A DNA stretch of 64,000 nt from Chloranthus sessilifolius. Its lineage: Eukaryota > Streptophyta > Magnoliopsida > Chloranthales > Chloranthaceae. The position numbers and the translations under genes are program-made. The notes below the pieces were generated by a model. That model saw only the letters and a list, made by a program, of their open reading frames with translations, was not told where the DNA came from and did no database searches. The stretch covers positions 63,462,104 to 63,526,103 of the forward strand of contig CM037587.1 in NCBI GenBank assembly GCA_021018995.1. The letters run 5' to 3'. Within the stretch, counting starts at the first letter, position 1; every line of letters begins with the position of its first letter. This document shows, piece by piece, positions 36,291-48,015 of the stretch.

Positions 36291-36690
36291 TATAGCTGGA
36301 TAATTACGCACGTCGGAGTGGGTGTTTAATTCAATTGCGAGCAAGTGTAGTTGTGGGTAATTGGAGGGTCAATGAGTCAATTGCACATGAGAAAGAGGGC
36401 CTATAATCCAGTTATGTGCCACGATTAGCATGCATGATTGAAGGGTCAATGTGTCATTGGCACTGATGTTTAGGTGTCGATTCAAATTTCGCGCACATGT
36501 CTTTGCATTTATTTTCAATTACGCACTGGGCATCCAACGCGAGACTGAATCATTGCTATTTCAGTTTGGCGGAGTTCGAATTATGCGCATGCACTACAGC
36601 GCATAATTCAGAATATGTGCTTGTTGTACGGCGTGTAACCTAATTATGCACATGGTCCTTCGTGCGTAATCGTCTGGGCACTTATATATT
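36291..36690 (+). promoter_or_regulatory. H-word array and TATA box, internal promoter 1
   Basis: About ten AATTRYGCRC-type words in both orientations (for example AATTACGCAC, GAATTATGCGCATG, GCGCATAATTC), followed by CTTATATATT at 36681-36690. Same word and same order, array then TATA, as in the H LTR promoters, but pointing rightward on the plus strand. Confidence 0.6.
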
Positions 36691-37254
36691 CATAATTGCC
36701 TTCGATTCTCTTCATCCTTTTCTTCTCTTTTTCTTCCTTCCTTTTTGCATCCGAGTTCCTAGCACTTGGTTTTTGGTGATCTGGCGGTTGTCTTCAGATG
36801 TTGTTTCTTCCGATCTTCATCGTTTCTCGCATTCTTCATCCCGAAGCAATTCCGAATGACGATATGATTTGGAGGTGTCGCTGTGGTCGAAGGGATGCAT
36901 TGTTAGAGGTGTCGCCGTGGTCGAGATGGCTGGCCAGGGGGTAGTATACATCCGTCCTTATTATTAGGAGGAGGTGAAGATGGAGGAAGGGAAGTCCTAC
37001 GAATGGATGGAAAGGGTGTTACCCAACCATTCCTCTCCTGCCCCGTGTCTGTTGCTTCTGATTGGACCCCTCGTGCCTCGTATCCTTTTTTTTGTGTTTG
37101 GTTTGGGTTCCTTGTTTTTCGTTTTGGGTTGTAGGTTAGGTTTCATTTTTCATCTTTTCGTTTTATTTTTCCTAGTATGTGCGAATGGTTCAGTTGTATG
37201 TGTGTATATGTGTGTTTGGAGGCCTTCTTGGCTTGTGTATTATTTTTGGTTCTA
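36691..37254 (+). other. Putative leader downstream of internal promoter 1
   Basis: Pyrimidine-rich start after the TATA box, then two GGTGTCGC-GTGGTCGA phrases (36874 and 36910) and a short open frame from 36974. The protein has no recognisable domain. It may be the first exon or a duplicated leader of the antisense gene. Nothing more can be supported. Confidence 0.35.
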
Positions 37255-37704
37255 GTTTACTAATTATGCGCATCAAGGTGTGCATTTAATTTGATTATGC
37301 GCGGTATCTAGTGCATGTGATAGAGGGGGAGCGGGGAAATTACACATGTGTAAGGGGAATTTTAATCCGATTACCCGCAGATCCAATCGCGTGTGATTGA
37401 GGAGTTAGAAGGGTCAACATGGTAGATGTCTGGGCGACGGTTCGAATTGAGTCCGTTGGGTTTGGTGCGTATAATCTGATTTCGTACTCATTAATCCGCC
37501 TGTGGTCGAAAGGTCAGAATGGTCACCAAAGCGAATGTTTGGGTGATGATTTGAATTGCGCGCTCCGGTGTCGGTGCGTGATTCTAATTACACACTAGTG
37601 GACGAATGAATTTTCGTTCGTCGCATCCCCTTTGGTGACGGAAGGTGTCATTGTGCGTCAGATACGAAGCTCGTAACTTATAATACGCTCCTCTGTTAGG
37701 GTGC
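37255..37704 (+). promoter_or_regulatory. H-word array 2, upstream part of internal promoter 2
   Basis: Roughly ten more AATTRYGCRC-type words (for example AATTATGCGCATC, GAATTGCGCGCTCC, CTAATTACACAC). The solo LTR 37705-39134 now separates this array from the TATA box CCTATATAAG at 39186-39195. Without that insertion the two would be about 60 bp apart. Confidence 0.6.
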
Positions 37705-39134
37705 AGATTAGTTACATAATTTACCAATTTATCACCCTTAACTTAGCGATGCTAGACCTCAGTTTACTACTAATAAGTTAATGATATGCAGATATTAAGA
37801 AAAAATAGTAAAAGAGAACCAAAGTGTTAATCTTTGTCAAAATGAACTCAAAAAGTAGTATGAAAGATGATTGAGTGTGAAAGACGATTCAATGTATGCT
37901 TGAAAGCCAAAAATCCTAAAAGACGATGGAACGCAATAAAAGAGAAAATAAGAAATTGTAATTTACGATTCTTCAAAAGAACGTTCAAGCGAAAAGCCAT
38001 ACAAAGAGAAATACGATCGTTCATAATAAAGAATCTTCCAGAGAATAGTCCTAAGAATAAGCTATAGAGAATAGAAAATCGTGATTTACGATTGGAAGCT
38101 TATTGTTGCTACTAATCACATGAATTTACACTGCCATGAATATACTTAGAAGAATTCTTGAATTAGAAGACTGGTAGATCACAAATCTAAGAAGATTGAG
38201 AAGAAGAATCTTAGAAGGACTCTGTTGCTGAAATTAAGGAGAAATTCTAAAGTGCATCAACTATCCAAAGCAAGGAAGATAAAATTAGGAATTAGAATTA
38301 TATTAGGATACTTTCTTTTTTAGTAGTTTCTTTTATTAGAATTAGATCAATGTATAGGAATTCTATAAATAAAGGGCTCAGCATAGGAATTCTTTATCGA
38401 AGGAATTCTCATCATCAATTGACAACTGAGGTTGGGTTTTCTTCCGATCAATTTAGTTTAGTTTAGTTTAGATATCGAAGGTTCCTCGATCACAATTGAC
38501 GATTGGGATTGAGAGTTGGAAGATTAGTGTAGATATCCATAGTTTCTCAGAAGCAATTGATGCTTGCGGCTGAGGGGTGAAAGATATATTTTACTTTGAT
38601 TTCTAGTTTAGATTTATTTTATGTAATTTACTACTTTGTAAACATCTTCGAATTTTAATTTGAATTGATGATTCAGGTCGAGATTTACAGATTAGAGTAA
38701 TGGTTTTTATTTTCCATCTTCAATTTTCTAGAGTTTGATTGGCGCCCAAATTTTTTGTAGATTGTTGATTAGATTAAATCTGTCTTGATAGGATTCTAGT
38801 TTTGATTGACGACCAATTCTAGGAAACTTGATATATAGTGTAACGGAAATTTTAATTTCATAATATCAGAGACTTGAAGGATTGTGATTGACAACCATAA
38901 TCTGGAAAGAGGAGGATTTAGATTTATTTTCTGCAAATTAGTTTAAGAAACCATTCTTTTATCCATATTTCTTAAGTAGTTTAGAACCTTAAAGATAGAT
39001 ATAAATTTTTTGCATAAAAATTAACATAAAGATAAAACACTTCCTCATGGGAACGATCCTATACTAGCTCTACAATTTTCATTGTGTGCTTGCAATAGGT
39101 TAAGACTTAATTAGACACATATAAGAGTCGAACA
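37705..39134 (+). repeat. Solo LTR of the B family (plus strand) with target duplication
   Basis: 1430 bp, aligning over its length with the B LTRs in the opposite orientation. GGTGC flanks both sides (37700-37704 and 39135-39139). It has ACGATT words at about 37890-38095 and a TATA box TCTATAAATA at 38362-38371. More diverged from the B LTRs than they are from each other. No internal region. Confidence 0.92.
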
Positions 39135-39185
39135 GGTGCTAGATTCGAATGTGCTCACTTTCCCGGCCGCGCGATTGGGGCGTGT

Positions 39186-39195
39186 CCTATATAAG
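39186..39195 (+). promoter_or_regulatory. TATA box of the antisense gene (internal promoter 2)
   Basis: CCTATATAAG preceded by GC-rich sequence and followed within about 120-180 bp by the first candidate start codons. The upstream word array now lies beyond the solo LTR. Confidence 0.55.
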
Positions 39196-39317
39196 GTGAA
39201 AAAAAATTTCATTTCACCTGCGCTTTCTGATTTCTCTGACTTTGTTGCTCCCCAACTTTTTGAGTGCTATGAATTTCATGTTTCGTCGATATCTTCCTAT
39301 CCGTCAGTCAGATTTCA

Positions 39318-41760
39318 ATGCCATTTCTTGTGTTCTCTTTAGTTTTTCAAGGTCTTTCTTCTGAGATGGAGCTAGAGTTGAGCGTGACTACTTCAAACTT
39401 AGAGAATACTAGTTTTGCTATAAAGTTGATGGCTGAGATTCTCGCTGTTGTGGGCGCAAATGGGGAGGATGTTTTGAGCGTAGAGGGAGGAGAGGAGGCT
39501 CCTATGGTGGTCAAGGAGGGCATCTCCGAGGTGGTTGAGGGTGCTCTCGAACTGGTTGTCGCGACTGACGAGGATGAGGTTCTTGTCGATGACGAGGGCA
39601 CTGGTGGTGTTGATGGGGATGCTGCTCTGCCTCGGGCTCCGTGCTCGATTCAGATTTGACTGAAGGACTTCTTTGTGAGGGACCAGGTAGGTATCCGAGA
39701 ACAAGAGCGTCCTTTAATTTTTCTAGGCATTTAGGTTATGACGTAGATTTTCTAGGATTGGAACCCTTTTTACTTTTGTAGAACTTGCATTTAGTTCTAG
39801 CGTGTGTTCATCATGCCTGTATATATTTTTATATCATGTTTACTTTGTCATTTTGTATTATTTTCCTCATGTTTTGCGTGCTTATTGTAGATTGTCGTGG
39901 GTTTAGTTTGCCATACTCGTATAATTCTAGGTTTTTCATGTTTGTAATCGTCTTGTTATTTTGATTTCTTTGGCATTTGCGATTTTGCTTGTGTTTTCTG
40001 ATTTATGTTATTCATTTTTGTTTTTTGTCATTATCCATAGTTGACTTTTGGGTGTTGTCCTTTGTTAGTAACTTGTTTTGTCATTTATTATTATAGTTAC
40101 GAGTTTTGTCTTATGTTATATTCCTGGCTATGTTACTCCTTCAGGAGCCTCCCTTGCTGGCTATCAGTACGGCATGGGTGGAGTCTCATGCGTGGTACCT
40201 TGCTCTGCTTGAGTTTCAGCGGGTGAGGTTGGTGCCTTTCGACTTTGGACTGATTTTAGAGCTCTAGCCTTTCCAGGTCGATCGGGGCTTGGTGGGGGAC
40301 TGTTTTGGAGAGGTGGAGGGAGGAGCAACAGGCACTGCTCTTCCTGGAAGGGATGATGTTGCCGGCCCCAAAGGACTGGGTTCGTATTATTGGGGTTAGG
40401 TTTGAGGGAGGGCCTGTGATAGGGCAGATGGGAGTAGATTATCTGGCGGTGTGCGAGGAGGTGCTCGGGCTCGAGTACCAAGCCAGCGGATTTGGTACAG
40501 GGGTGATCCGTGTCACTTGGTTTTTTGACACTTTTGCTAGTGGGTTCGTTCCTTCGAGGCATCACTCAGAGAAGAGAGAGGTGTATCAGGAGCGTTACAC
40601 GGTGAAGGCGCTTCACAAGCCTATGATGGAATCGAGAGTGGCGGCGGACCGAGTCCTCAGAGCATTTTTGATGCACTTTTTTGGTGCAATGCAATTTTCG
40701 TCTTTGACATGGGGGGTGTGAATGGGCTCTTCCTCACGCTTCTAGTGGACCTAGATCAGGTGCCCATGAATGCTTGGGATGTGGCGGCGTTGGCACATTT
40801 ATACGAGCAGCTTTACCACTGAGGGAGGGGTGTTACCACCATCGAAGGCTTCCTCCCTTTTCTTCAGGTGAGGTTTAGTTAGTCGTCAGTTTTATAATGT
40901 TTTGGTTATCTCATCTTTCTTTTAGTCATTGTTTAGATTTTGTGTGTTTGTTAGTTCTGGGCGTATGATCACTTTACTTTCTTGAGCCCGCGTGTCCCAA
41001 CGGAGATTGATTATACTTTCCCGCATATGCATGCGTGGCGGAGGGCGATGAGGGGCCATCATCAGTATTCGGACCTCCAAACCATACGAGGTCTCTTCGA
41101 GGACATGCATGCGGGGCAGGTACATGTCCTTTATGTTGTTAGCTTGTCTCACTCTATGTGTTAAGTTTTATTGGTGATTTGTTTTGTTTATTTCAGATTA
41201 CATGTTATCTAGAGACCTTATGCGACTGGGGAGAATGCAGGCTACGCTGTTATACAGTTTGGTCAGTCATTCTTTGGAGTGGACATATGACAACTATTTT
41301 GAGAAGGTGGAGCGTATCCACCTGTCTCGAGTGGCACGACAACTAGGGCTCCCTCAGGGAGCCCCTTCGAAGATTCACCCGTGAGTGATAAAGAGGATGA
41401 CTGGTCCCTCTGGCCAGAACTTTGAGACAAAGATGAAGGATCAAATTGATGATTTTCGGATTGGGGGAACTAGGGGCGAGCGATGAGGTGGACGCCCAGG
41501 ATTTTTCGAGATGGTTCCAAGCTCTTGGTGGGGTCCGTCTCTTCACACGACCCTTTCATGGGTGCGATTCCTCTGGTGTTGGTGGACCTGATTCTGCCTC
41601 GGCACTTAGGGAGTTATTAGCTGTGTTGGAGCATGGCCATCTCAACCTCGGGGTTCGTGGAGCGATGGATGCTCTTCATAGGGCGATGGAGCAAATGGGG
41701 AGGGCTCCTCATCCAGATGAGGAGATGCTGAGGTCTTTGACGGTGAACGAACTCAAAAGT
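39318..41760 (+). pseudogene. Antisense plant-mobile-domain gene of H1 (fossil)
   Basis: Plus-strand coding remnants in several blocks. An acidic leader lies at 39318-39659 (EVVEGALELVVATDEDEV). A plant mobile domain core is at 40290-40867 (VLERWREEQQALLFLEGMML, DWVRIIGVRFEGGPVIGQ, VDLDQVPMNAWDVAALAHLY). A further exon is at about 40955-41119 (FWAYDHFTFLSP), and the C-terminal part of the domain lies at 41197-41390 (ERIHLSRVARQLGLPQGAPS). A helical tail spans 41446-41760. Three plausible GT-AG introns are visible. The plant mobile domain occurs in host MAIN/MAIL proteins and in transposons, and its biochemical role is unsettled. The gene is broken, with about four or more breaks, and LTR I truncates its end. 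A captured host gene is the alternative explanation. Confidence 0.7.
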
Positions 41761-42529
41761 TGTACAATTTATCCCCAAATCCTGGCTTAGTTAATCCTCA
41801 CTTAACGACTAATGTGTGCTTTTAGTTCATGCTGTGTTTCAACAGGTGTAAAAGCAGCTTAAATGCTAAAAAGGTTAAAAGAGAAAAGTTAGGAAGAAAC
41901 CTAAGCAAACAGCAAGAAACCAAGGAGATGCAGCTGAGAGGAGTGCCTCAAAGGTCAAATGGATTGGTCAAAAATGCAATTTCGACCGGTCGAGATAGCG
42001 TAGTAGAGAAGAACTGAAGAGGAAGAGAACTTAGCCTAAATGGACCGGTCGAAGGACTTAGTCGACCTATCAGAACGTTGAATGCTTTAGGAAATCAAAG
42101 TTGAGACCTGTCAGGACTCAGTCGACCGGCCAAGAAAAGACCAAGCAGAATAGAGAAATAATTAGATGAATTACTCAACTGGTCACTCCAATCACGACCG
42201 GTCTGGAAAATAAATAACGTTGAAGCCTCACGGGATCGTCTTCTACCTGGAAAAGGAAATTAAAGTCGACCGGTCGATTCTCCATTCCTGATCGATCACA
42301 ATAGAGTTTCTGACCGACAATTCAGGCACGCACAACTGTGGATGAGCTCTAACTCTAAGATCTTCTCTGGGAATCTCTTCTAATAGACGGGATAACTCTA
42401 AATTGCACAAATTTCCTTCTAGATTCATCTTCTTAGAGGATTTTTAGGATCTAGAGATTACTTGTCATGTATATTTGTTCTAGGGCCTTGTAAATCTATA
42501 AATAAGGACCCTAGGGTTAGGTTTTAGGG
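41761..42529 (+). repeat. LTR I, left part (Athila-like, plus strand)
   Basis: Starts TGTACAATTTATCCCC. Carries GACCGGTCGA words (about 41985-42300) and a TATA box TCTATAAATA (42495-42504). Split by element G and continues at 54555-55047. The phrase GAGCTTGTAGC in the right part matches the E and 4953-7130 LTRs, so it belongs to the same broad group. Confidence 0.6.
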
Positions 42530-42784
42530 TGTGCAACCATGAATTTTTAAAGATCCGTCGCGACGATGCGCTCTTGAAAAAAATATAGAGTCACCACCCA
42601 GAGCTTTTGGTATCCCGGGAAACCTAAATCAATTTTATAAGCACTGAAGTATAAAAAATGTAACTCTGATTCACCGGTCTACACCAAAGGCTCATGGGTA
42701 GGGGCTTCGGTTATCGATCGGGAAGGTGTTAGGCACCCGACCAACCTGCTCATAAGCGATCTCTACTATGGCTATTTTGATGTG

Positions 42785-42822
<38 letters not shown>

Positions 42823-44062
42823 AATTATATATATATAAAGAAACAAAAATGAGTGACACTTTCCCTTTCATGAAGCCACACCAATCCTATTGAGCCATTT
42901 CTACTTGCCGAAATTTGGGCAACGTAACGGCTCAATTCTAGGATAGAGAAAAAATAAATAAGGTAGAGGAATAGAGGGGAAAGCTATAGCTCTTAGGCCC
43001 TTGTAGCACCGCTGTGGTCCTTCGTGTGAAAGTAATGCCGGTGAGCTTCCAATAGCAAACAGGTTATTGGATGGGTTCTAAACTCTAAGGCTAGAAAGAT
43101 AGAGGGTAGGAGAAGAAGGCTAGGGGCTAGATCTAGCTAAAACTCACTGATTTATGATGGATAATGGGTTGCCAAGGATGAACTAGTGTTCTGGAATTAT
43201 ATGGGTTTAGTGGAGGCAAATGGGAGGGGAGCTCACTAGAATTTTTTCTCTTTCAAAAATTTCCAACCCTTAAACAAGAGGGGTGGCTCTCTATTTATAG
43301 AGGAAAGGAGGATTAGTGAGGGGTTAAGGGGGCTAATTGGGTTAGCAATTAGGTAATAGGAATCTAAGGTTTTTGGGGTTTTCTAGAGCTTGGAAAAGTG
43401 GGCAATGGGCTTCAATGGTAGATGATAGGGTGAGGTTTCAAATGACTAGAGGGTTGCAAATAAGGTAAACATGGGTGCAACAGTCCTAATGAAACCTACC
43501 CTAAACATTGAGATGGTCAACAAGTCAAACCCCAAAAGCCATTTTCGAACAAAAACCTACAGTTACTGTAGCTAACCCTGTCGCATGTATTACATGCACA
43601 AAGTATAGCTACAGTGTTGAGAAGTCCAGAACCCATCACGAAGATCTCGCGAGGTTCTATGTATGCTTGGTGCATGTATTACATGCGCCGAGCAATATCC
43701 TGCAAAACTGCCCAATTTTTAAATCGCCATAACTTTTAATATAACTCCGAAGTAGGCAATTTTTTGCTTGTGGGAAAGCTGGGGAAGTCCTCTTTCCAAT
43801 GGTATATAACTCAGCTTCAGAAGAGGTTTGTATAAATTTTAGCACTGCTCTCTTTAAACACTGCTTTGGAGGGTTTGAAACTGGCCCGGGAAGGGTTCTA
43901 ATGGGTCGGGGAAGGCTAGGGTTGATTCCTAAGGTTTCGGGATGATTCCTAAGGGTTTCGGGATCACTCCTAAGGGTTTGGGGAATGCTTTTAGAAGCTC
44001 AGGGGTGCGCCCTTCTCTAAGTATGTTTCGATCGAGCCTTGGGCAAAATTTGGGTGTCTACA
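42530..44062 (-). repeat. G 3' LTR
   Basis: Minus-strand LTR, 1533 bp, starting TGTAGACACCC at 44062. Contains ~25-bp repeats GGGATGAYTCCTAAGGGTTT near its start (43905-43990), palindromic ATGTATTACATG words (43575-43690), a TATA box at 43291-43300 and a (TA)n tract (about 42785-42836). Confidence 0.92.
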
Positions 44063-47000
44063 GATGCCCCTCTTTGATATCCGATCACTAATGATCGAAT
44101 GCCAAAGACAAGAGACATCTGAAGAAGCCTAAGGCAGCACACTAACGGGTCCGTTATATTCGAAGAGAACCTCAAACATCAAAAGTAAAATGGTGAGTAA
44201 ATAGAAGCCCTGTATGTCGGGAAAAATGTCCGTTCCTTAAGGCTATCGGTCCCTAAGCGCTTAGCGACATTACTGGGCATAACCGAGATGGTGCGAGTTG
44301 CGAAAGCCTAATATGCTGGGAAAAACATTCGCTTCTCGAGATGATTGAAGATGTTTAATGTTCAAGTTTCATTCTGAATATAACAGCTCTGTAAGTAAGA
44401 GGGTGATCGACCCATACTCCAAGATAGGCACGAGGTAAAATACACGAAGGTCCACAGTTTGGGTCCAATCATTTGAGGCATCGATTGCCCCATTCGATTG
44501 GCCATAGGTGCCCCTGCGTGAAGTAGGGTTCAAGGTTTTTGGGTGAACCCATCAATCTCGAAGTTAATTTAGCACAACTACCTGAGTGGAGTGAATATTG
44601 ATGTTGCAACGCTTTTTAGGAGTGTGTGCCTTTTTGATAATGTGCCTCGGATCAACATGACCTAGATCATTTAACTTCAAATAATACAGAAGAGATCTAG
44701 CCAAAACTGGGTGCCTATCGAAGGAGACACCCAATCCTAGTCTTTGCCAATAATGATCTTACAAATATTTTAACTATGCATAAACATGCACCAATTAGGG
44801 GTGATAAGCAATAAAGGTGATGGAAGTCCCGACCCAGATCCCATTTGGGTATAATTTACAGGAACAAACGACCATCCTATGGATATCCAGATGCATGGCA
44901 CCTATCTGAGGGAAATCGTACCAACGTAGGTTTTAAGTTTGCGTAAATAAGAGAAATGAACCCTTCTGCATGTATGTTTGCACATAGTTGATTGATATGT
45001 AGTTTCATTTTCAACAGGTTGGTTTCAACTAATGATTGATATTTTTCAACGGAGTTACCCGGACCTCAAACCCCATAGGGTGCACACCCAGACTACGCAG
45101 ACCAAGAGTCTACACCTTCGAAAAGTATGTGAAAAATCTGAAGCTTAGACACTCACGTTCATATGAATCCAAAGACAGCGCTTAGCTCGAAGATTTAGCA
45201 GTGGAATCAACCTGATCGAAACATTGACTGCTTGATCGGGATTGACACCGTTGCTCCTACTTTAAAGTAGGATCCAAAGATCCAAGGCGAACCTTAGACT
45301 TAGGATATTAATTTAGCACAGTTGCGTTGCCGATAAAATATTGACATTTTACCGCATTGAAACACACATGTGCGTAGCTGTGCGTGAAAAAAAGTATCAT
45401 AAAAACTCAGCTATATTTTTTTTTTCAAGTGATTGCTTGTTCCATTTTTCTTTTTTGAACAGACCGACATAAGTGGTGAGATGATTCCTTTGCTTTGCCC
45501 ATCGGCAACCCAAGAGGTTGTCGACTTTGAGGTTTTGGGCCATTTGATGCTCCTGCACATTCTCAAGAAAACGTCAGTCCCTTTTTTTGTTTATATAGGT
45601 AACTAATATGCATCCCAATTGATAAAAAAAAAAGCAAATTTTTACCTACATTTATTTATTTATTTATTTTTTTTCAAGATTTATATATATATATATGTAT
45701 TTTTTGGATTTGTTTTTAGATTTTTTTGTTCTTTTTCTTTATTTTGAGATTGAAGTACAATGCCATAAATATGTACATGGGCATATAAAAGGAGTATATA
45801 TTTTTTAGATTTTTTCGGATTTCTCTCCTTTTATTTTTATTTTTTTGTTCCTTTTCTTTATTTTGAGATGAACGTATGATGCTGTACATATGTACATGGA
45901 AAAGAGTCGAGATATATACATTTTTTTTCTTTTTGTATTTGGATTTTTCTTAATTTTTTTCTGCTCTTTTCTTTGGCTTTTCTTCTTCTTTTTTATTGTT
46001 TGATGCCTTAACAGTGAGATGAAGTAACGGGTCCTTTTTTGAACATAGCCGAACCCGTTTATGTGGTTGAACCTGAGTGAGGTTCAGAATTTTTACCAAG
46101 GTCGGAACGTCCATCCCTTTGGATCAATTTAACCTTTTATCCTACCTTGGGTCATACGTTTGACGGTGCGGTCTAAAGATACATCTGATCAGGATCTGAT
46201 TTGAGCTACCATGAGCGGCCTAATTGGAGACCAGATAATTTGAAATTGTAACCAAGGGAGAACCTGAAGATTTTCTTTTTCTTTTTTCCTTTGAACATGT
46301 TTACTCATAGCACCAAAGACGGGTTTTTGCCATGCCCGTTGTTGCCATCTTTTTTACCCGTAGCGCCCTTTCGGGTTTTCACTACGTCCATGGGTATGCA
46401 TTTTTACCCCAGGCGCCTTTTCAAGTTTTCACCTAGTCCACACAAGCTCACTATTTTTACCCGTGGCGCCCTTGCGAGTTTTTACCATGTCCTTTTTGCT
46501 TTGAGCTTGTATATTTTTATTTTATTTTTCTTTTATTTTGTCAAAGGCCATAACATGGACGTTGATTCTATCATAGCTGGCTGGATGGGATTCTTTTTAT
46601 CTTACAGCTTGGCTTGTGCTGACTCAATGGATATTGAGACTGCTTGTAAACCTTAAAGAGGGCTTTTTCTTGGAATGTATCGTGGCCATGGGATTGGTTA
46701 TGAATTTTGAAGATATTCTGGCTTTTAAAAGGTTTCCTTGATTGGGTTCCAGCTGCCATAATACACTTCTTCCTAGGGGATTTTAACTGTACATGACCTA
46801 CTTTTCCTTTTCTATTTTTTTTTTCTTTTTGTTTATCCTCTTTTGGGATTTTGCTTTTCTGATTTTTTTAGATTTTGATGGTAACTCTTTTTTTCTTTTT
46901 TTATTTGGTATATTCACTTTCTCTTTTTCTAAGGAGGGGATAATGAAAGAAAAGGCCATTGGCACAAGATGGGGTAGCAAAGGTTATTAGTGTTTAGGGA

Positions 47001-47200
47001 TACTTTTTGGCTACTTTGTTTTGGAATGATGACCACTTTTCTGGAGTCCTTAAGTAGTCACGTATCTATATTATCAATACTTACCTTGCCACAGGAGACC
47101 TGGGAATAGAATCGTTGGACGTATCCAGCGTTGATTGGCTCAGGAAAGTGATTTCCGTCCATGGTGGAGAGGCGGATCACGTACCCTGGGAGTACCTCTC
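44063..47200 (-). other. G polypurine tract and 3' non-coding region
   Basis: Polypurine tract AAAGAGGGGCATC on the minus strand at 44063-44075. No supported gene. 45980-47200 aligns with the C 3' region (7580-8830) and holds the hairpin repeat at 46345-46500. T-rich tracts lie at 45410-46010. The ORFs inside are chance frames. Confidence 0.7.
46345..46500 (-). repeat. Three-unit hairpin repeat in G 3' UTR
   Basis: Hairpin centres at 46366-46375, 46416-46425 and 46469-46478, spaced 50 and 53 bp. In element-sense RNA the three have stem CCC/GGG with loop GAAA, CUU/AGG with GAAA, and CUC/GGG with GCAA. Outer stems GUAGU/GCUAC, UAGGU/GCCUG and UGGU/GCCA all pair, with A-rich bulges on the 5' side. 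Confidence 0.65.
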
Positions 47201-47209
47201 GGATGACGT

Positions 47210-48015
47210 AAGGTTCCTCAGCGTGTCATCATCACCCTTTGGTATGTCGCCTTAGCATTCTTTAACCCAAATGGCATGACTCGATAACTGAAAGTTTATC
47301 ACAGAGTAATGAACATTGTCTTCTCTCGTTCTACTTCGACCATCTTGATCTGATTGTATCCGAAAAATCCGTTCATGAATGACATGATCCCATGCCTAGC
47401 AGTGTTATCGACCAAGATGTCGATATATAGCAATGGGAAGTCATCCTTGGGCTTGCCTTGTTCAGATTTCTGAAGTCAATGCATATGTGAACCGTTTTAT
47501 CTGCCTTCAGTACCGAGACAATGTTAGCTAACCATTGAGGGTACTTTGGGACCATGAGGAATCCTGCATCGTACTGTTTGATGACTTCATCCTTTACTTT
47601 CAACATCCATTCTAGCCAGAGACGTCTCAACTTTTGCTTGATCGGCTTAACATCTGGATATAGCGGCAGCTCATGCTCGACCAAATCAGTATCCAGACTA
47701 GGCATATCCTCATATGACCATGTGAAGACATCTTGGTATGACCGAAGGAAATCAATCATGCTTTTTCTTTCCTTGGGGGACAACGACGTTCTGATCTTAG
47801 TGATTCAAGGAACCTCTTCAGTCCTTAGATTGACGTCCTTTATTTCTTCGACTATCAAGGTAGGGCCATGCCCAAAGCCGATGTACCATTCAAGGAGCTC
47901 ATTAGGAAGCTCCTCAGCAGGGTTTTCCTTGTCCAAACTCGTGATTTCTACCTCTTCTTGTATTTCTAGAGGAAAGGGATCGACTTCACGTGGGACGGGT
48001 TTCTCAATTAAGGCA
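47210..48015 (-). pseudogene. G reverse transcriptase N-terminal remnant (fossil)
   Basis: Minus-strand stretch with EWMLKVKDEVIKQYDAGF, VPKYPQWLANIVSV and ICIDFRNLNKASP at 47783-47373, preceded by the Tat linker (MIDFLRSYQDVFTWSYEDMP). It aligns with C at 25376-26020. The polymerase core downstream is lost, and near 47210 the sequence jumps to the region that follows integrase in C. Confidence 0.88.

Larger units (their letters stand above)
31583..41760 (-). mobile_element. H1: Tat-type element, 3' LTR plus 3' internal part with antisense gene (fossil)
   Basis: Minus-strand element inserted into C. The 3' LTR is 31583-33148. The polypurine tract AAGAGGGGCATC is at 33149-33160. A long 3' non-coding region follows. 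A plus-strand gene remnant with a plant mobile domain lies at about 39186-41760. Gag-pol is not reached, because LTR I and later insertions occupy 41761 onward. Tat elements are known to carry extra ORFs, often antisense and between pol and the 3' LTR, some with domains otherwise found in DNA transposons. The layout here fits that. The LTR/PPT junction has the same form as in G (GGGGCATC then TRTAGACACC), supporting a Tat assignment. Confidence 0.65.

Noticed and set aside
39347-39704. Ser/Thr-rich minus-strand frames
   Set aside because: Shadows of the acidic leader of the plus-strand antisense gene.
42785-42836. (TA)n tract as a promoter element
   Set aside because: Simple repeat at the matching place in both G LTRs, downstream of the TATA box. 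An ordinary microsatellite.
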